Source of the DNA: JAZQQB01 sp045628865
Lineage (GTDB): Bacteria > Bacillota > Clostridia > Lachnospirales > Lachnospiraceae
DNA: 64,000 bases
Assembly (NCBI GenBank): GCA_045628865.1
Contig: JAZQQB010000029.1
Location: forward strand, 1 to 64,000
Direction of reading: 5' to 3'
The translations under genes were made by a program, and so were the position numbers. Positions 17,179-25,512 of this stretch are shown in pieces (the stretch's first letter is position 1; every line of letters starts with the position of its first letter). The notes under the pieces are model-generated. The model was given only the letters and a program-made list of their open reading frames with translations. It ran no database searches and was not told where the DNA came from.

Positions 17179-18390
17179 ATGAAATTAAGCATTGTTGTTC
17201 CGGTGCACAATATGGCAGCAGAGGAAAAGCTCACATTTTGCCTGGATTCATTGATAGCACAACAAAATATTGAGGATTACGAGATCATTTGTGTGGATGA
17301 TGCTTCCACAGATGATTCCCCTAAGATCCTGCAGGAATATGCCGCAAAGTACCCGGAAAAGATCAAGGTGATCCTGCAAAAGGAAAACCTGCGTCAGGGT
17401 GGTGCCAGAAATACCGGTATGCGGGCTGCAACAGGGGAATGGCTGGGATTCATGGACAGTGATGACTGGGCAGATCCAACGATGTATTCCGCTCTTTTGC
17501 AAAAAGCAGAAGAAACAGGTGCAGACGTGGTTGGCTGTGATTATCAGCTTGTTAGTAAGCATAGCTTCGAACCAGGAAAGTACGTACAGAACAGCTTTGA
17601 TGACCAGACAGGTGTCATGGGATTAAAGGAACGGAAACAGTTAACCCTACGTGCAGGCAGCATGGTAGTGAAAATCTATCGAAAGTCAGTGATCGATGAG
17701 AAGAAGCTTTGTTTTCCTGAAAAAATATTTTATGAGGACAATGCAGAAGCACCTGTGTGGATGATGTCCTTTACCCATTTTGAACGTGTGGATAAGCCAC
17801 TTTATTATTACTATCAGCATGAAGGTTCTACCGTACATGTGGTAAATCAGGATAAGCTTTTAGACAGAATCAAGGCTGGAGAGATTCTTTTAAAGGAAAC
17901 CAGGGAAAGAGAATTGTTTCAGGATTGTCGTGAGGAGCTGATCCATAAATATATTCAGCTGTCTTTTTGCAATACCTTATTTTCTTATGCACAAAGCTGC
18001 ACTGAAAGTCGGTTTGGAGCTGGTCATAAAAAGGGATCTGGGAAGATGAAGCTTTCTTTTTTAAAGAAAATGCATGAAAGGATCGTTATAACTCTTGCAA
18101 CCCTGCAGCGTGAAGAGGATCTTCGAACAGAGTATGCCAAGGAAGAAGATGATCGGGATTATGCAAGGATCAAGAAACTTACAAAAGAGCTTGAGAAAAA
18201 CAATGCATCTGTAGAAAAGGATGTTTACTATGCTTATACCTGTATGATCTCTAACCAGTATTATCAGGATGGTTTTGACAAAGAGCAGAAAAAATTCCTG
18301 GAAATGTTCTTATTATCTCCAGGAAAAATGAAACGTCATTATGAAATGCTTATGTGGTATCGAAAACTTCGCTATGGAAAGAAAGCTTAG
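17179..18390 (+). CDS. Glycosyltransferase family 2 with long C-terminal extension
   Basis: The protein has 403 residues. The GT2 core spans about 1-220: LSIVVPVHNMAAEEKL, ICVDDASTDDSP, RQGGARNTGMRAATGEW and FMDSDDWADPTMY with the DxDD metal site. IFYEDNAEAPVWMM and PLYYYYQHEGSTVH complete the core. The C-terminal 180 residues are helical and charged, as in capsule GT2 enzymes of the CpsJ/EpsJ kind. It is the last gene of the first + strand block. Its stop codon lies inside a 14-bp hairpin. Confidence 0.87.
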   Translation: MKLSIVVPVHNMAAEEKLTFCLDSLIAQQNIEDYEIICVDDASTDDSPKILQEYAAKYPEKIKVILQKENLRQGGARNTGMRAATGEWLGFMDSDDWADPTMYSALLQKAEETGADVVGCDYQLVSKHSFEPGKYVQNSFDDQTGVMGLKERKQLTLRAGSMVVKIYRKSVIDEKKLCFPEKIFYEDNAEAPVWMMSFTHFERVDKPLYYYYQHEGSTVHVVNQDKLLDRIKAGEILLKETRERELFQDCREELIHKYIQLSFCNTLFSYAQSCTESRFGAGHKKGSGKMKLSFLKKMHERIVITLATLQREEDLRTEYAKEEDDRDYARIKKLTKELEKNNASVEKDVYYAYTCMISNQYYQDGFDKEQKKFLEMFLLSPGKMKRHYEMLMWYRKLRYGKKA

Positions 18391-18406
18391 CGGCTTTCTT
18401 TCCATA
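18373..18406 (+). terminator. Stem-loop over the end of the first assembly block
   Basis: A perfect 14-bp inverted repeat (18373-18386 and 18393-18406) with a six-base loop TTAGCG includes the stop codon of the GT2 gene. No T-run follows, but it lies at the end of a convergent pair of transcription units. It probably acts as an end-of-message structure. Confidence 0.6.
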
Positions 18407-18462
18407 TTGCTTAATAGTTTGCGATACCTTTTTTATGAAATGAGATTGGAAAAATATCAAAG

Positions 18463-18723
18463 ACTATAGGGCAATGCTTAAATATGAAAAATCCCAATAT
18501 CGAAAATTGTAAAATACTATTGATAATGATTTTTATTTGAGAAAAATCAATAGCGAAAAACATATGTACTATTGGGTGGTGAGAAAAATAAAAATAATCA
18601 ATAGTGAAAAATAGAAAAAAATATTGATGAATGCATTAAAATACTAAAAATCAATAGAAAAATAGGAAAAAACTATTGGGCAACAACAAATAAAAGAGAA
18701 AATCAATAAAAAATCCTCTTATT
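18463..18723. repeat. Non-coding tandem array, five degenerate copies of about 52 bp
   Basis: Units start at 18463, 18516, 18568, 18620 and 18672. Each begins with (A)CTATTGGG or a one-base variant, and about 25 bases later carries AAAATCAATAG followed by an A-run. CTATTG and CAATAG are inverse complements, so every unit can fold, and the repeats also alternate in orientation. The intervening bases are AT-rich and poorly conserved. The array fills the gap between the + strand GT2 and the reverse-strand acyltransferase. No open frame runs through it. Confidence 0.7.
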
Positions 18724-18737
18724 TCGAAGAAAAGAGG
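18708..18737 (-). terminator. Reverse-strand intrinsic terminator of the acyltransferase transcript
   Basis: Read on the minus strand, CCTCTT (18737-18732) pairs with AAGAGG (18720-18715), and ATTTTTT follows. It lies about 120 bases past the acyltransferase stop codon. Confidence 0.7.
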
Positions 18738-18741
18738 AAGA

Positions 18742-18849
18742 ATGTCGCCAAGGCGACGTGCAAGCCAAGGCAGGGTATCACTAACAATCCCCTGTTTTAT
18801 CTTAGAAGACTTTACGACATCCAAGACATTCTTGCTATATTTTAGATAA
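18742..18849 (+). other. Compact palindromic element that also reads as a 35-codon frame
   Basis: Outer arms AAGAATGTC (18738-18746) and GACATTCTT (18825-18833) enclose several inner stems: GTCGCC/GGCGAC at 18744-18757 and CAGGG/CCCTG. The octamer GCCAAGGC occurs twice, at 18747 and 18764. On the + strand the same stretch is an open frame from ATG 18742 to TAA 18847-18849. It follows AGAGGAAG and its product is basic, beginning MSPRRRASQ. It could be a structured RNA in the acyltransferase 3' region, a repeat-type element, or a very small protein. The palindromes make the RNA or repeat reading more likely. Confidence 0.4.
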
Positions 18850-18857
18850 CCAGAGTT

Positions 18858-19946
18858 TTACAGATCTTTGATTACAGGAATCACAGAAAACAGCTTTTTT
18901 ACAAGATCAACCAATAGATTCCAGACCAATCCAATGAGTCCTGATAGTACAAAAATCAGGGCAACTGATAATGGGATTGAAATAATTGGGCTTGCGAAGA
19001 AAAACGGAAAATTTACTTTCCTAAGCAGCAGGATCACAAATGGGTGGAACAAATAGATGGGAAAGGTGACACCAGCAATGGTGGCACAGACTTTTCCAGA
19101 TGGTTTGTGATCTCTGAACAAATGAAGAAACAGTGCAAACAATCCGTATGCGGAGCAAAAATGACCAATGGCAAAAGGTGTATTGTATAATACAGAAGAT
19201 TTACCAGTCTGGTTTGCTACAATCTGATCCGCCATGATTGTGAACACGATACCAATTACTGTTAAAAGTGACACAAAGTGATGATAATGCTTCGGACGAT
19301 CATGTTCAAAGTTTGCCAGATAATGTCCCAAACAGAAATATCCGGTATAGTTAAAAAACAGTTCTAATAAGAAATCATCATAAACATCTTTTAATCTATG
19401 AAGTAATTTTATATCAAATAAATTTAATGTAAAAAGAATGATCCCAAAAAATAAAAACAAAATAATGAAATAGGTACATACCTTTTTATCAGCAAAGGCT
19501 CTTCTTAGTAGTGGAGTGATCAGATATAAGCCCAAAAGCGCCGGGATAAACCATAAATGTCCAAGGTTATGCCCCTCTGTGAATAGGGTATTTCGAAGAA
19601 CCTCTAATTTGAAGCTTGCAAAGCTATGATCTGGACAATCCATGAGAAAATACATGAGATTGTAAAAGAATATCACAAAAACATAGGAGAATAATATTTC
19701 AACAAAGTTATGGAAAAAGAAGCGGCGATAAGAAAAATGCTTCTTAGGATCAAGAAGCAATGCACCACTTAACATAAAGAATAGAGGCACACCAATGATT
19801 CCCATGCAGTCAAATACATTGGAAATTGACCAATGAAAGCTGGAAGAAGAATAGTGTTCAAAAGAAATAGCTGACACATGAACTGTAACAACCAGGATGC
19901 ATGCAAAAATTCGAATAAAATCATATGAAAACGTTCTTTCCCTCAT
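18858..19946 (-). CDS. Acyltransferase 3 family membrane protein (O-acetyltransferase-like)
   Basis: This is a 362-residue membrane protein on the minus strand, starting at ATG 19946 (GAAGGGA nine bases upstream). Longer in-frame starts up to 20075 would add an implausible hydrophobic leader. The opening RTFSYDFIRIFACILVVTVHVS contains the R...D...R and catalytic His pattern of acyltransferase family 3. GVPLFFMLSGALLL and HLWFIPALLGLY are also typical. These proteins usually O-acetylate surface glycans with ten or so membrane helices. It is the only reverse gene among the first 49 kb, so it is probably regulated separately. Confidence 0.88.
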   Translation of the reverse strand: MRERTFSYDFIRIFACILVVTVHVSAISFEHYSSSSFHWSISNVFDCMGIIGVPLFFMLSGALLLDPKKHFSYRRFFFHNFVEILFSYVFVIFFYNLMYFLMDCPDHSFASFKLEVLRNTLFTEGHNLGHLWFIPALLGLYLITPLLRRAFADKKVCTYFIILFLFFGIILFTLNLFDIKLLHRLKDVYDDFLLELFFNYTGYFCLGHYLANFEHDRPKHYHHFVSLLTVIGIVFTIMADQIVANQTGKSSVLYNTPFAIGHFCSAYGLFALFLHLFRDHKPSGKVCATIAGVTFPIYLFHPFVILLLRKVNFPFFFASPIISIPLSVALIFVLSGLIGLVWNLLVDLVKKLFSVIPVIKDL

Positions 19947-19993
19947 CTTAAAAATCCCTTCAAACAATAAATCTATTGATTTATGATGTGGTA

Positions 19994-20053
19994 ACAGTTG
20001 CTTAACTGTACACAGCAACATAATTTTACCACAAAATGGTTTTAAAAAAACAA
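19994..20053 (-). promoter_or_regulatory. Predicted promoter and inverted repeat of the acyltransferase gene
   Basis: On the minus strand an extended -10 TGG-TAAAAT (20028-20023) lies 19 bases after TTGTTT (20053-20048). Downstream in the leader, ACAGTT-GCTT-AACTGT (19994-20009) is a perfect inverted repeat that could be a hairpin or an operator. Confidence 0.45.
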
Positions 20054-20099
20054 TGAAAATGCAAAAAAGAATCAAAAAGAATTGAATTCCATATAATAT

Positions 20100-20128
20100 T
20101 TGTCAATTGAAATAAAGTGTGGTATAGT
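20100..20128 (+). promoter_or_regulatory. Predicted promoter of the pseudaminate operon
   Basis: TTGTCA at 20100-20105, a 17-bp spacer and TATAGT at 20123-20128 lie about 85 bases upstream of the pseB-like start, in the intergenic region shared with the divergent acyltransferase gene. Confidence 0.6.
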
Positions 20129-20215
20129 GATGAAAGAATGTGGATTTTTAGGGGCAAACTATGTCCAAAAGTCTAGAAAGAATAAGTAACAGAACATAGA
20201 TTGAGAGGAATTGAT

Positions 20216-21211
20216 ATGTTAAATAATAAAACAATCTTAGTAACTGGTGGTACAGGTTCATTTGGTCATTGCTTTACACGTTATGTGTTAGAACACTATG
20301 ATGTAAAGAAAATCATCATTTATTCAAGAGATGAATTTAAGCAGTTTTTGATGCAGAATGAATTCAAGGGATATGAAGATAAATTGAGATTCTTCATTGG
20401 TGATGTAAGAGATGAAGCAAGACTTGAAAGAGCTTTAGATGGTGTTGATTATGTAGTACATGCAGCAGCTATGAAACAGGTTCCAGCTTGTGAGTACAAC
20501 CCTAATGAAGCAATCAAGACCAACATCAATGGAGCACAGAATGTTATTGAAGCATGCTTAAACACAGGTGTTAAGAAGGTTGTTGCATTATCTACAGATA
20601 AATCCGTTAATCCAGTAAACTTATACGGTGGAACAAAGCTTGTATCTGATAAATTATTTATCGCAGCCAATGCTTATGCAGGTGCCCGTGACATCAGCTT
20701 CTCTTGCGTTCGTTACGGTAATGTAGCAGGTTCACGTGGTTCCGTTATTCCATTCTTTAGAAGTGTTGTAGAGAATGGTGGTAAGGAATTACCAATCACA
20801 GATAATCGTATGACACGTTTCTGGATCAGCTTAACACAGGGCGTTGAATTAGTAATCAAAGCTTTAGAGGAAGCAAAGGGTGGAGAAACATTCATCAGTA
20901 AGATTCCTTCTTTCAAGATTACAGATCTTGCAGAAGCTATGTACCCGGGTATGGCTACAAAAGAAGTTGGTATCCGTCCAGGTGAGAAGCTTCATGAAAT
21001 CATGGTAACAACAGAAGATTCTTATACAACTTATGAATATGATAAACATTATATCATTTATCCTCAGGTTACTTTCAGCGAAGCCAAGAGACCTAATCCA
21101 ACAGGAATTAAGGTTCCAGAAGGTTTCTCTTATTCATCAGGAAACAACACAGTATGGATGAGCGTTGAAGAAATTAGAGAAAGACTAATCGAAGCAGAGC
21201 TTGGTCACTAA
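20216..21211 (+). CDS. pseB: UDP-N-acetylglucosamine 4,6-dehydratase (inverting), PseB
   Basis: This is a 331-residue extended SDR enzyme. TGGTGSFG lies near residue 9. STDKSVNPVNLYGGTK carries the PseB/FlaA1 active-site set D128, K129, Y137 and K141. AAMKQVPACEYNP is also diagnostic. PseB dehydrates UDP-GlcNAc and inverts C5, giving the L-arabino 4-keto sugar, the first step to pseudaminic acid. ATG 20216 follows GAGAGGA; a TTG at 20201 is in the same frame but is part of the ribosome site. The downstream Pse genes support the assignment. Confidence 0.92.
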   Translation: MLNNKTILVTGGTGSFGHCFTRYVLEHYDVKKIIIYSRDEFKQFLMQNEFKGYEDKLRFFIGDVRDEARLERALDGVDYVVHAAAMKQVPACEYNPNEAIKTNINGAQNVIEACLNTGVKKVVALSTDKSVNPVNLYGGTKLVSDKLFIAANAYAGARDISFSCVRYGNVAGSRGSVIPFFRSVVENGGKELPITDNRMTRFWISLTQGVELVIKALEEAKGGETFISKIPSFKITDLAEAMYPGMATKEVGIRPGEKLHEIMVTTEDSYTTYEYDKHYIIYPQVTFSEAKRPNPTGIKVPEGFSYSSGNNTVWMSVEEIRERLIEAELGH

Positions 21212-21230
21212 TATAAGATGAACTGATACA

Positions 21231-21260
21231 GGGACACTCCGAAAAATGGGTTGTCCCTTT
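21231..21260 (+). terminator. Hairpin after pseB (first of two)
   Basis: GGGACA (21231-21236) pairs with TGTCCC (21252-21257) and is followed by TTT. The stem is short with a weak T-run, so readthrough into the second hairpin is expected. Confidence 0.5.
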
Positions 21261-21269
21261 CGTGCTTTT

Positions 21270-21306
21270 ATAAAAGAGCAAGAATTTCCCTCAGGGGACT
21301 CTTTTT
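21270..21306 (+). terminator. Hairpin between pseB and pseC (second of two)
   Basis: AAAAGAG pairs with CTCTTTT across a nested TCCC/GGGA stem, ending in TTTTT near 21301-21305. It is terminator-like, yet pseC lies only 50 bases later. This suggests attenuation or partial termination inside the Pse operon rather than its end. Confidence 0.55.
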
Positions 21307-21352
21307 ACGCACCATAAAATCCCTATGTTGGGAGTGAAAGAGGTAGAGACGA

Positions 21353-22546
21353 ATGGAAAAATTAGCAATTGAAGGTGGAAAACCAGTTAGAGATACGAAA
21401 TTACACTATGGTCATCAGTACATTGATGATGCAGATATACAGGCAGTTGTAGATGTGTTAAAGGGAGACTTTTTAACCTGCGGACCTATGATTGAAGCAG
21501 TAGAAGCAAAGCTTTGTAAATTAACGGGAGCGAAGCATGCAGTGCTTTGCAGCAACGATACAGCAGCCCTTCATATAGCATGTATGGCAGCAGGTGTTTC
21601 GGCAGGGGATGAAGTGATCACAACTCCGATCACATTTTTGGCAAGTGCTAATTGTGCAATTTATTGCAATGCAACTCCAGTTTTTGCAGACATTGATGAG
21701 CATACCTATAATATTGACCCTAAGGAAATTGCCAAAAAGATCACACCAAAGACCAAGGCAGTAGTAGCAGTAGATTATACAGGACAGCCGGTTGATCTTG
21801 ATCCAATCATGGAAGAATGTCATAAAAATGGTGTTATTGTTATCGAAGATGCAGCCCATTCTATTGGTTCCTACTACAAAGGAAAAGCAGTTGGAAACAT
21901 TGCTGATATGACAACCTTTAGCTTTCATCCGGTAAAAACTGTAACTTCTGGAGAAGGTGGAGCAGTTCTAACAAACAGCGATGAACTTTATGAAAGACTT
22001 TGTCTTGCCCGTTCTCATGGTATGACCAGAAACCAGAAGCAGATGACAAAGGAGTCAGAGGGTGGCTGGTATTATCAGATGGTAACCTTAGGTTACAACT
22101 ATCGTATGACAGATATGCAGGCAGCTTTACTTGGCAGCCAGCTTGACAAGCTTCCAATGTTTTCTGAAAGAAGAAAGCAGATTGTGGAGCGATACAACAA
22201 AGAATTCAGCCAGATGCCTGAGATCATTGTTCAGACTGAGGTGGATGGTGCAGATACCACAAGACATCTTTACATTTTAAGATTAAATCCAGATAAGTTG
22301 AGCATCGGAAGAAAAGAATTCTTCGAAGCAATGGCGGCAGAGAACATCATGTGTAATGTTCATTATATTCCAATCTACGAGCAGCCATTCTATCAGGAAA
22401 GAGGCTACGAGGACGGACAGTGTCCTAAGGCAGAAGCCCTTTACCAGAATATGCTTACCTTGCCTCTTTACTATGCAATGAGCGATCAGGATGTGGAGGA
22501 TGTTATTACAGCTGTAAAGAAGATCGTGGAAGCAAAAAGAAAGTAA
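21353..22546 (+). CDS. pseC: UDP-4-amino-4,6-dideoxy-AltNAc transaminase, PseC
   Basis: The protein has 397 residues and belongs to the DegT/DnrJ/EryC1 aminotransferases. It begins LAIEGGKPVRDTKLHYGHQ, with CGPMIEAVEAKL, VEDAAHSIGSYY and the PLP lysine K195 in SFHPVKT. GEGGAVLT and YNYRMTDMQAALL are further family signatures. PseC aminates the PseB product at C4 using glutamate. It matches the PseC subgroup in order and length. AGAGG lies upstream. The following genes complete the route. Confidence 0.92.
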   Translation: MEKLAIEGGKPVRDTKLHYGHQYIDDADIQAVVDVLKGDFLTCGPMIEAVEAKLCKLTGAKHAVLCSNDTAALHIACMAAGVSAGDEVITTPITFLASANCAIYCNATPVFADIDEHTYNIDPKEIAKKITPKTKAVVAVDYTGQPVDLDPIMEECHKNGVIVIEDAAHSIGSYYKGKAVGNIADMTTFSFHPVKTVTSGEGGAVLTNSDELYERLCLARSHGMTRNQKQMTKESEGGWYYQMVTLGYNYRMTDMQAALLGSQLDKLPMFSERRKQIVERYNKEFSQMPEIIVQTEVDGADTTRHLYILRLNPDKLSIGRKEFFEAMAAENIMCNVHYIPIYEQPFYQERGYEDGQCPKAEALYQNMLTLPLYYAMSDQDVEDVITAVKKIVEAKRK

Positions 22547-22619
22547 GAGTGTGACAATTAGATGTTAGTGCCACAAGCAGATTAGAATGTGACCATTAAA
22601 TAGAACATGGAGAGTGAAT

Positions 22620-23309
22620 ATGAGCAGTATTGCGATCATCACTGCCAGAGGTGGCAGCAAACGAATTCCAAGAAAAAATATTAAACCGTTTTTGGGAAAG
22701 CCAATAATTCTGTATTCCATTGAAGCAGCCTTACAAAGTGGTGAATTTGATGAGGTTATGGTTTCTACAGATGATGAAGAAATTGCAGAAATCGCCAAAA
22801 GTGCCGGGGCAAGCGTTCCGTTTTTTAGAAGTGCGGAAACCTCCAACGACTATGCAACTACAGCAGATGTATTATTAGAGGTGTTAGAAGAATATGAAAA
22901 AAGAGGCAAGACCTTTGATGAGATGTGCTGCATTTATCCAACAGCACCGTTTTTGACAGCAGATGCCATCAAGGAGGCAATGATCAGCCTGCGAACAAAA
23001 AAGGCAGACAGTGTGCTTCCCGTTGTGAAGTTTTCCTTTCCACCACAAAGATGTGTGGTTATGAAAGAAGATTATGTAGAGCCAAAGTGGCCAGAATGCA
23101 TGCCAATGCGAAGCCAGGATTTAGAGCCAATGTATCATGACTGCGGCCAGTTTTACTGCATCAATGTACAGAGATTTTTACAAGAGAAAAAGGTCATTAT
23201 GCAAAAGACAGTACCATTTATTCAGTTGGAAGAGAATGTTCAGGATATTGATACAGAAGAGGACTGGAAGATTGCAGAAATGAAATATCAGATTATTAGA
23301 CAGAGATAG
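22620..23309 (+). CDS. pseF: CMP-pseudaminic acid cytidylyltransferase, PseF
   Basis: The 229-residue protein starts at ATG 22620 after GGAGAG. It has the nucleotidyltransferase signature ARGGSKRIPRKNIKPFLGKP at residues 10-29. STDDEEIA and CIYPTAPFLT follow, and DIDTEEDWKIAE comes near the end. It resembles the CMP-NeuNAc synthetase family, and YHDCGQFYCINVQ is usual in the PseF branch. It activates pseudaminic acid with CTP. It precedes pseI with a 12-bp gap. Confidence 0.92.
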   Translation: MSSIAIITARGGSKRIPRKNIKPFLGKPIILYSIEAALQSGEFDEVMVSTDDEEIAEIAKSAGASVPFFRSAETSNDYATTADVLLEVLEEYEKRGKTFDEMCCIYPTAPFLTADAIKEAMISLRTKKADSVLPVVKFSFPPQRCVVMKEDYVEPKWPECMPMRSQDLEPMYHDCGQFYCINVQRFLQEKKVIMQKTVPFIQLEENVQDIDTEEDWKIAEMKYQIIRQR

Positions 23310-23321
23310 AGGAGAAGGGTT

Positions 23322-24359
23322 ATGTTTCATTTGCATGAAAAAATAAATAAAAATGAGGTATATGTGATTGCAGAAATGAGCGCTAACCACGGTGGCAGCC
23401 TTGAGAATGCATTAGAAATTGTAAGACAGGTTGCAAATTCAGGAGCAGACTGCTTGAAGATTCAAACCTACACTGCAGATAGCATGACGATAGATTGTGA
23501 TAAGGAACAGTTTCAAATCCATGGTGGACTATGGGATGGATATAAGCTATATGATCTTTATATTGCTGCCGGTACTCCTTATGAGTGGCAGGCAAGAATT
23601 AAAGAAGAATGTGAAGCTTGTGGAATAGATTTTTTGTCAACTCCGTTTGATCCTGCAGCAGTAGATTTCCTAAATGAAATTGGTTGTGAAGCCTTTAAGA
23701 TTGCAAGCTTTGAATTGGTAGATATTCCACTGATCGAATATGCTGCTGGGTTTGGAAAACCAATGATTATTTCTTGCGGAATGAGTACAGAAGAAGAAAT
23801 TCAAGATGCGTTGGACGCATGCAAGAGAGTTGGCAATAATCAGGTTGTTCTTTTAAAATGCTGTAGTGAGTATCCAGCAAATTGGACAGATATGCATATT
23901 GCCAACATTCCGGATATGATGCAGAAATTTAAGATGCCAGTTGGATTGTCTGATCATAGTGCAGGAAGTATTGCTGCAGTGGTAGGTGTTTCCCTGGGTG
24001 CCTGTGTGATAGAGAAGCATGTAAAACTTGAGGGCGTGGAAAGTGAAGACAGTAAGTTTAGCATGACCATGGAAGAATTTGCTGAAATGGTTAAAGCAGT
24101 CAGAAGTGCCAAAGAAATTATTGGAACAGTACAGTATGGACCAACTGATGGGGAAAAAGATAACCTGCAGTTTAGAAGAAGTCTATATGCTGTAAAGGAT
24201 ATTAAAAAGGGCGAGGCAATTTCAGAAGAAAATGTAAGAAGCATACGTCCATCGTATGGATTAAAGCCAGTGTTTATGAAAGATATTACAGGTAAGAAGG
24301 CGGTAAGAGACATTTCTTTTGGAGAACCAATTCAGAAAGAACTTATAGAGGGATTGTAG
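23322..24359 (+). CDS. pseI: Pseudaminic acid synthase, PseI (NeuB family)
   Basis: This is a 345-residue protein. The TIM-barrel NeuB domain contains VIAEMSANHGGSLENAL, DCLKIQTYTADSMT, LSTPFDP, KIASFEL and GLSDHSAG. A C-terminal SAF (antifreeze-like) domain starts near residue 285 (SLYAVKDIKKGE). AEMSANH and the DSMTI segment are typical of PseI rather than NeuB/LegI. It condenses 2,4-diacetamido-2,4,6-trideoxy-L-altrose with phosphoenolpyruvate. The AGGAGAAGGG ribosome site is strong. Confidence 0.94.
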   Translation: MFHLHEKINKNEVYVIAEMSANHGGSLENALEIVRQVANSGADCLKIQTYTADSMTIDCDKEQFQIHGGLWDGYKLYDLYIAAGTPYEWQARIKEECEACGIDFLSTPFDPAAVDFLNEIGCEAFKIASFELVDIPLIEYAAGFGKPMIISCGMSTEEEIQDALDACKRVGNNQVVLLKCCSEYPANWTDMHIANIPDMMQKFKMPVGLSDHSAGSIAAVVGVSLGACVIEKHVKLEGVESEDSKFSMTMEEFAEMVKAVRSAKEIIGTVQYGPTDGEKDNLQFRRSLYAVKDIKKGEAISEENVRSIRPSYGLKPVFMKDITGKKAVRDISFGEPIQKELIEGL

Positions 24360-24364
24360 AATCG

Positions 24365-24811
24365 ATGAAGGATAATTTATATCTTAGAAAAGCCACAATG
24401 GAAGATATGGATATGATATTTGCTTGGGCAAATGATCCAATTGTAAGACAAAATGCATTTTGCATGGAACTGATACCATATGAGAACCATGTGGTTTGGT
24501 ACAAGAAGATAATGGAATCTCCAGATGTTTTGCAGTATATCTTAATGAATCATGAAGTTCCTGTGGGTCAGATCAGATTGAATGTAGAGCCTGATCAAAG
24601 CGCAGAGATAGATTATAGTATTGTGAAAGAATATCGTGGAAAAGGCTACGGAAAGCAAATCTGTGATTTATTGATCAAGCAAATTGCAAAAGAGAATATC
24701 TCAGTGAAAACTCTTATAGCTAGGGTGAAACCTGAGAATCATGCTTCAAGTGCGTGTTTTGAAAATAATAAATTTGAAAAGAAATTTATCCAGTATGAAT
24801 ATACTTTATAG
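24365..24811 (+). CDS. pseH: GNAT N-acetyltransferase, PseH-like
   Basis: This is a 148-residue GNAT-fold protein. LYLRKATMEDMDMIFAWANDP opens the domain. The acetyl-CoA phosphate loop EYRGKGYGKQICD is at about residues 94-106. In the Pse route PseH acetylates the 4-amino group of UDP-4-amino-4,6-dideoxy-AltNAc. Its place between pseI and the rest of the Pse operon supports this. It is shorter than the Helicobacter and Campylobacter enzymes (about 160-180 residues), but all core parts are present. Confidence 0.85.
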   Translation: MKDNLYLRKATMEDMDMIFAWANDPIVRQNAFCMELIPYENHVVWYKKIMESPDVLQYILMNHEVPVGQIRLNVEPDQSAEIDYSIVKEYRGKGYGKQICDLLIKQIAKENISVKTLIARVKPENHASSACFENNKFEKKFIQYEYTL

Positions 24812-24822
24812 GAGCATTTTAC

Positions 24823-25512
24823 ATGAAGATAGTTATTGCAACAATTAAATCATGGAATATTGAATATGCAAGAGAATTGCAAAATCATTATAAAGAATTA
24901 TGTGAAACTACAGTGATTACCAATAAAGAAGAATTAGAAGCATTTGATTTAGAGCGTTTTTCACCAGATTACGTGTTTTTTCCACATTGGTCATATAAAA
25001 TTCCGGCAGAAATATATGAGAAATATCATTGTGTAGTATTTCATATGACGGATCTTCCATTTGGAAGAGGCGGAAGTCCTTTGCAGAATTTGATTGTAAG
25101 AGGCTATCAGGAAACCAAAATTTCGGCAATCAAAGTTGTAGAGGAAATGGATGCGGGTCCGGTTTATTTAAAAAAACAATTGACCTTAGAAGGAACAGCA
25201 GAAGAAATTTTTCGGAGAGCATCTAAAATCATTTTCACAGAAATGATACCACAGATCATAAAAGAAAAAATGGTACCAGTTCCTCAAGAAGGAGAAATTG
25301 TAACTTTTAAAAGACGTAAACCAGAAGAAAGTGAAATTAAAGAAGATTTTACTATAGAAAAAATATATGATTATATTAGAATGCTTGATGCAGAGGGATA
25401 TCCGAAGGCTTTTATCCAATTTGGTGATTATAAGTTGGAATTGTCAGATGCTGTTCCTAAGGATGGAGAACTTCAAGCAAGTGTAACGATTAGGAGGGGG
25501 CAGAATGAGTAA
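24823..25512 (+). CDS. Formyltransferase-like enzyme in the pseudaminate operon
   Basis: The 229-residue protein shows the formyltransferase (Fmt/PurN) hydrolase fold. VVFHMTDLPFGRGGSPLQNLI is the equivalent of the N-x-H-x-S-x-LP-xxRG motif. It keeps the His and RGG but has Val where the catalytic Asn usually stands. DAGPVYLKKQ carries the conserved Asp. A short C-terminal domain with VTFKRRKPEES follows. The gene is far shorter than a housekeeping tRNA formyltransferase (about 310 residues). Its Pse context suggests it formylates an amino group of the pseudaminate or its precursor. It overlaps the deacetylase gene by eight bases. Confidence 0.75.
   Translation: MKIVIATIKSWNIEYARELQNHYKELCETTVITNKEELEAFDLERFSPDYVFFPHWSYKIPAEIYEKYHCVVFHMTDLPFGRGGSPLQNLIVRGYQETKISAIKVVEEMDAGPVYLKKQLTLEGTAEEIFRRASKIIFTEMIPQIIKEKMVPVPQEGEIVTFKRRKPEESEIKEDFTIEKIYDYIRMLDAEGYPKAFIQFGDYKLELSDAVPKDGELQASVTIRRGQNE

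Noticed and set aside
18463..18723. CRISPR-like array
   Set aside because: The units are tandem and degenerate throughout, not identical repeats separated by unique spacers of constant length, and no cas genes are near.
19947..20075. N-terminal extension of the reverse acyltransferase
   Set aside because: It overlaps the predicted promoter and leader, is unlike the family start, and a good ribosome site precedes ATG 19946.
21521..21928. Reverse frame of 135 codons opposite pseC
   Set aside because: It is Cys- and His-rich with no ribosome site or family resemblance. PseC on the other strand is fully conserved.
24823..25512. Housekeeping methionyl-tRNA formyltransferase
   Set aside because: The protein is about 80 residues too short, lacks the usual catalytic Asn and lies within the pseudaminate operon.
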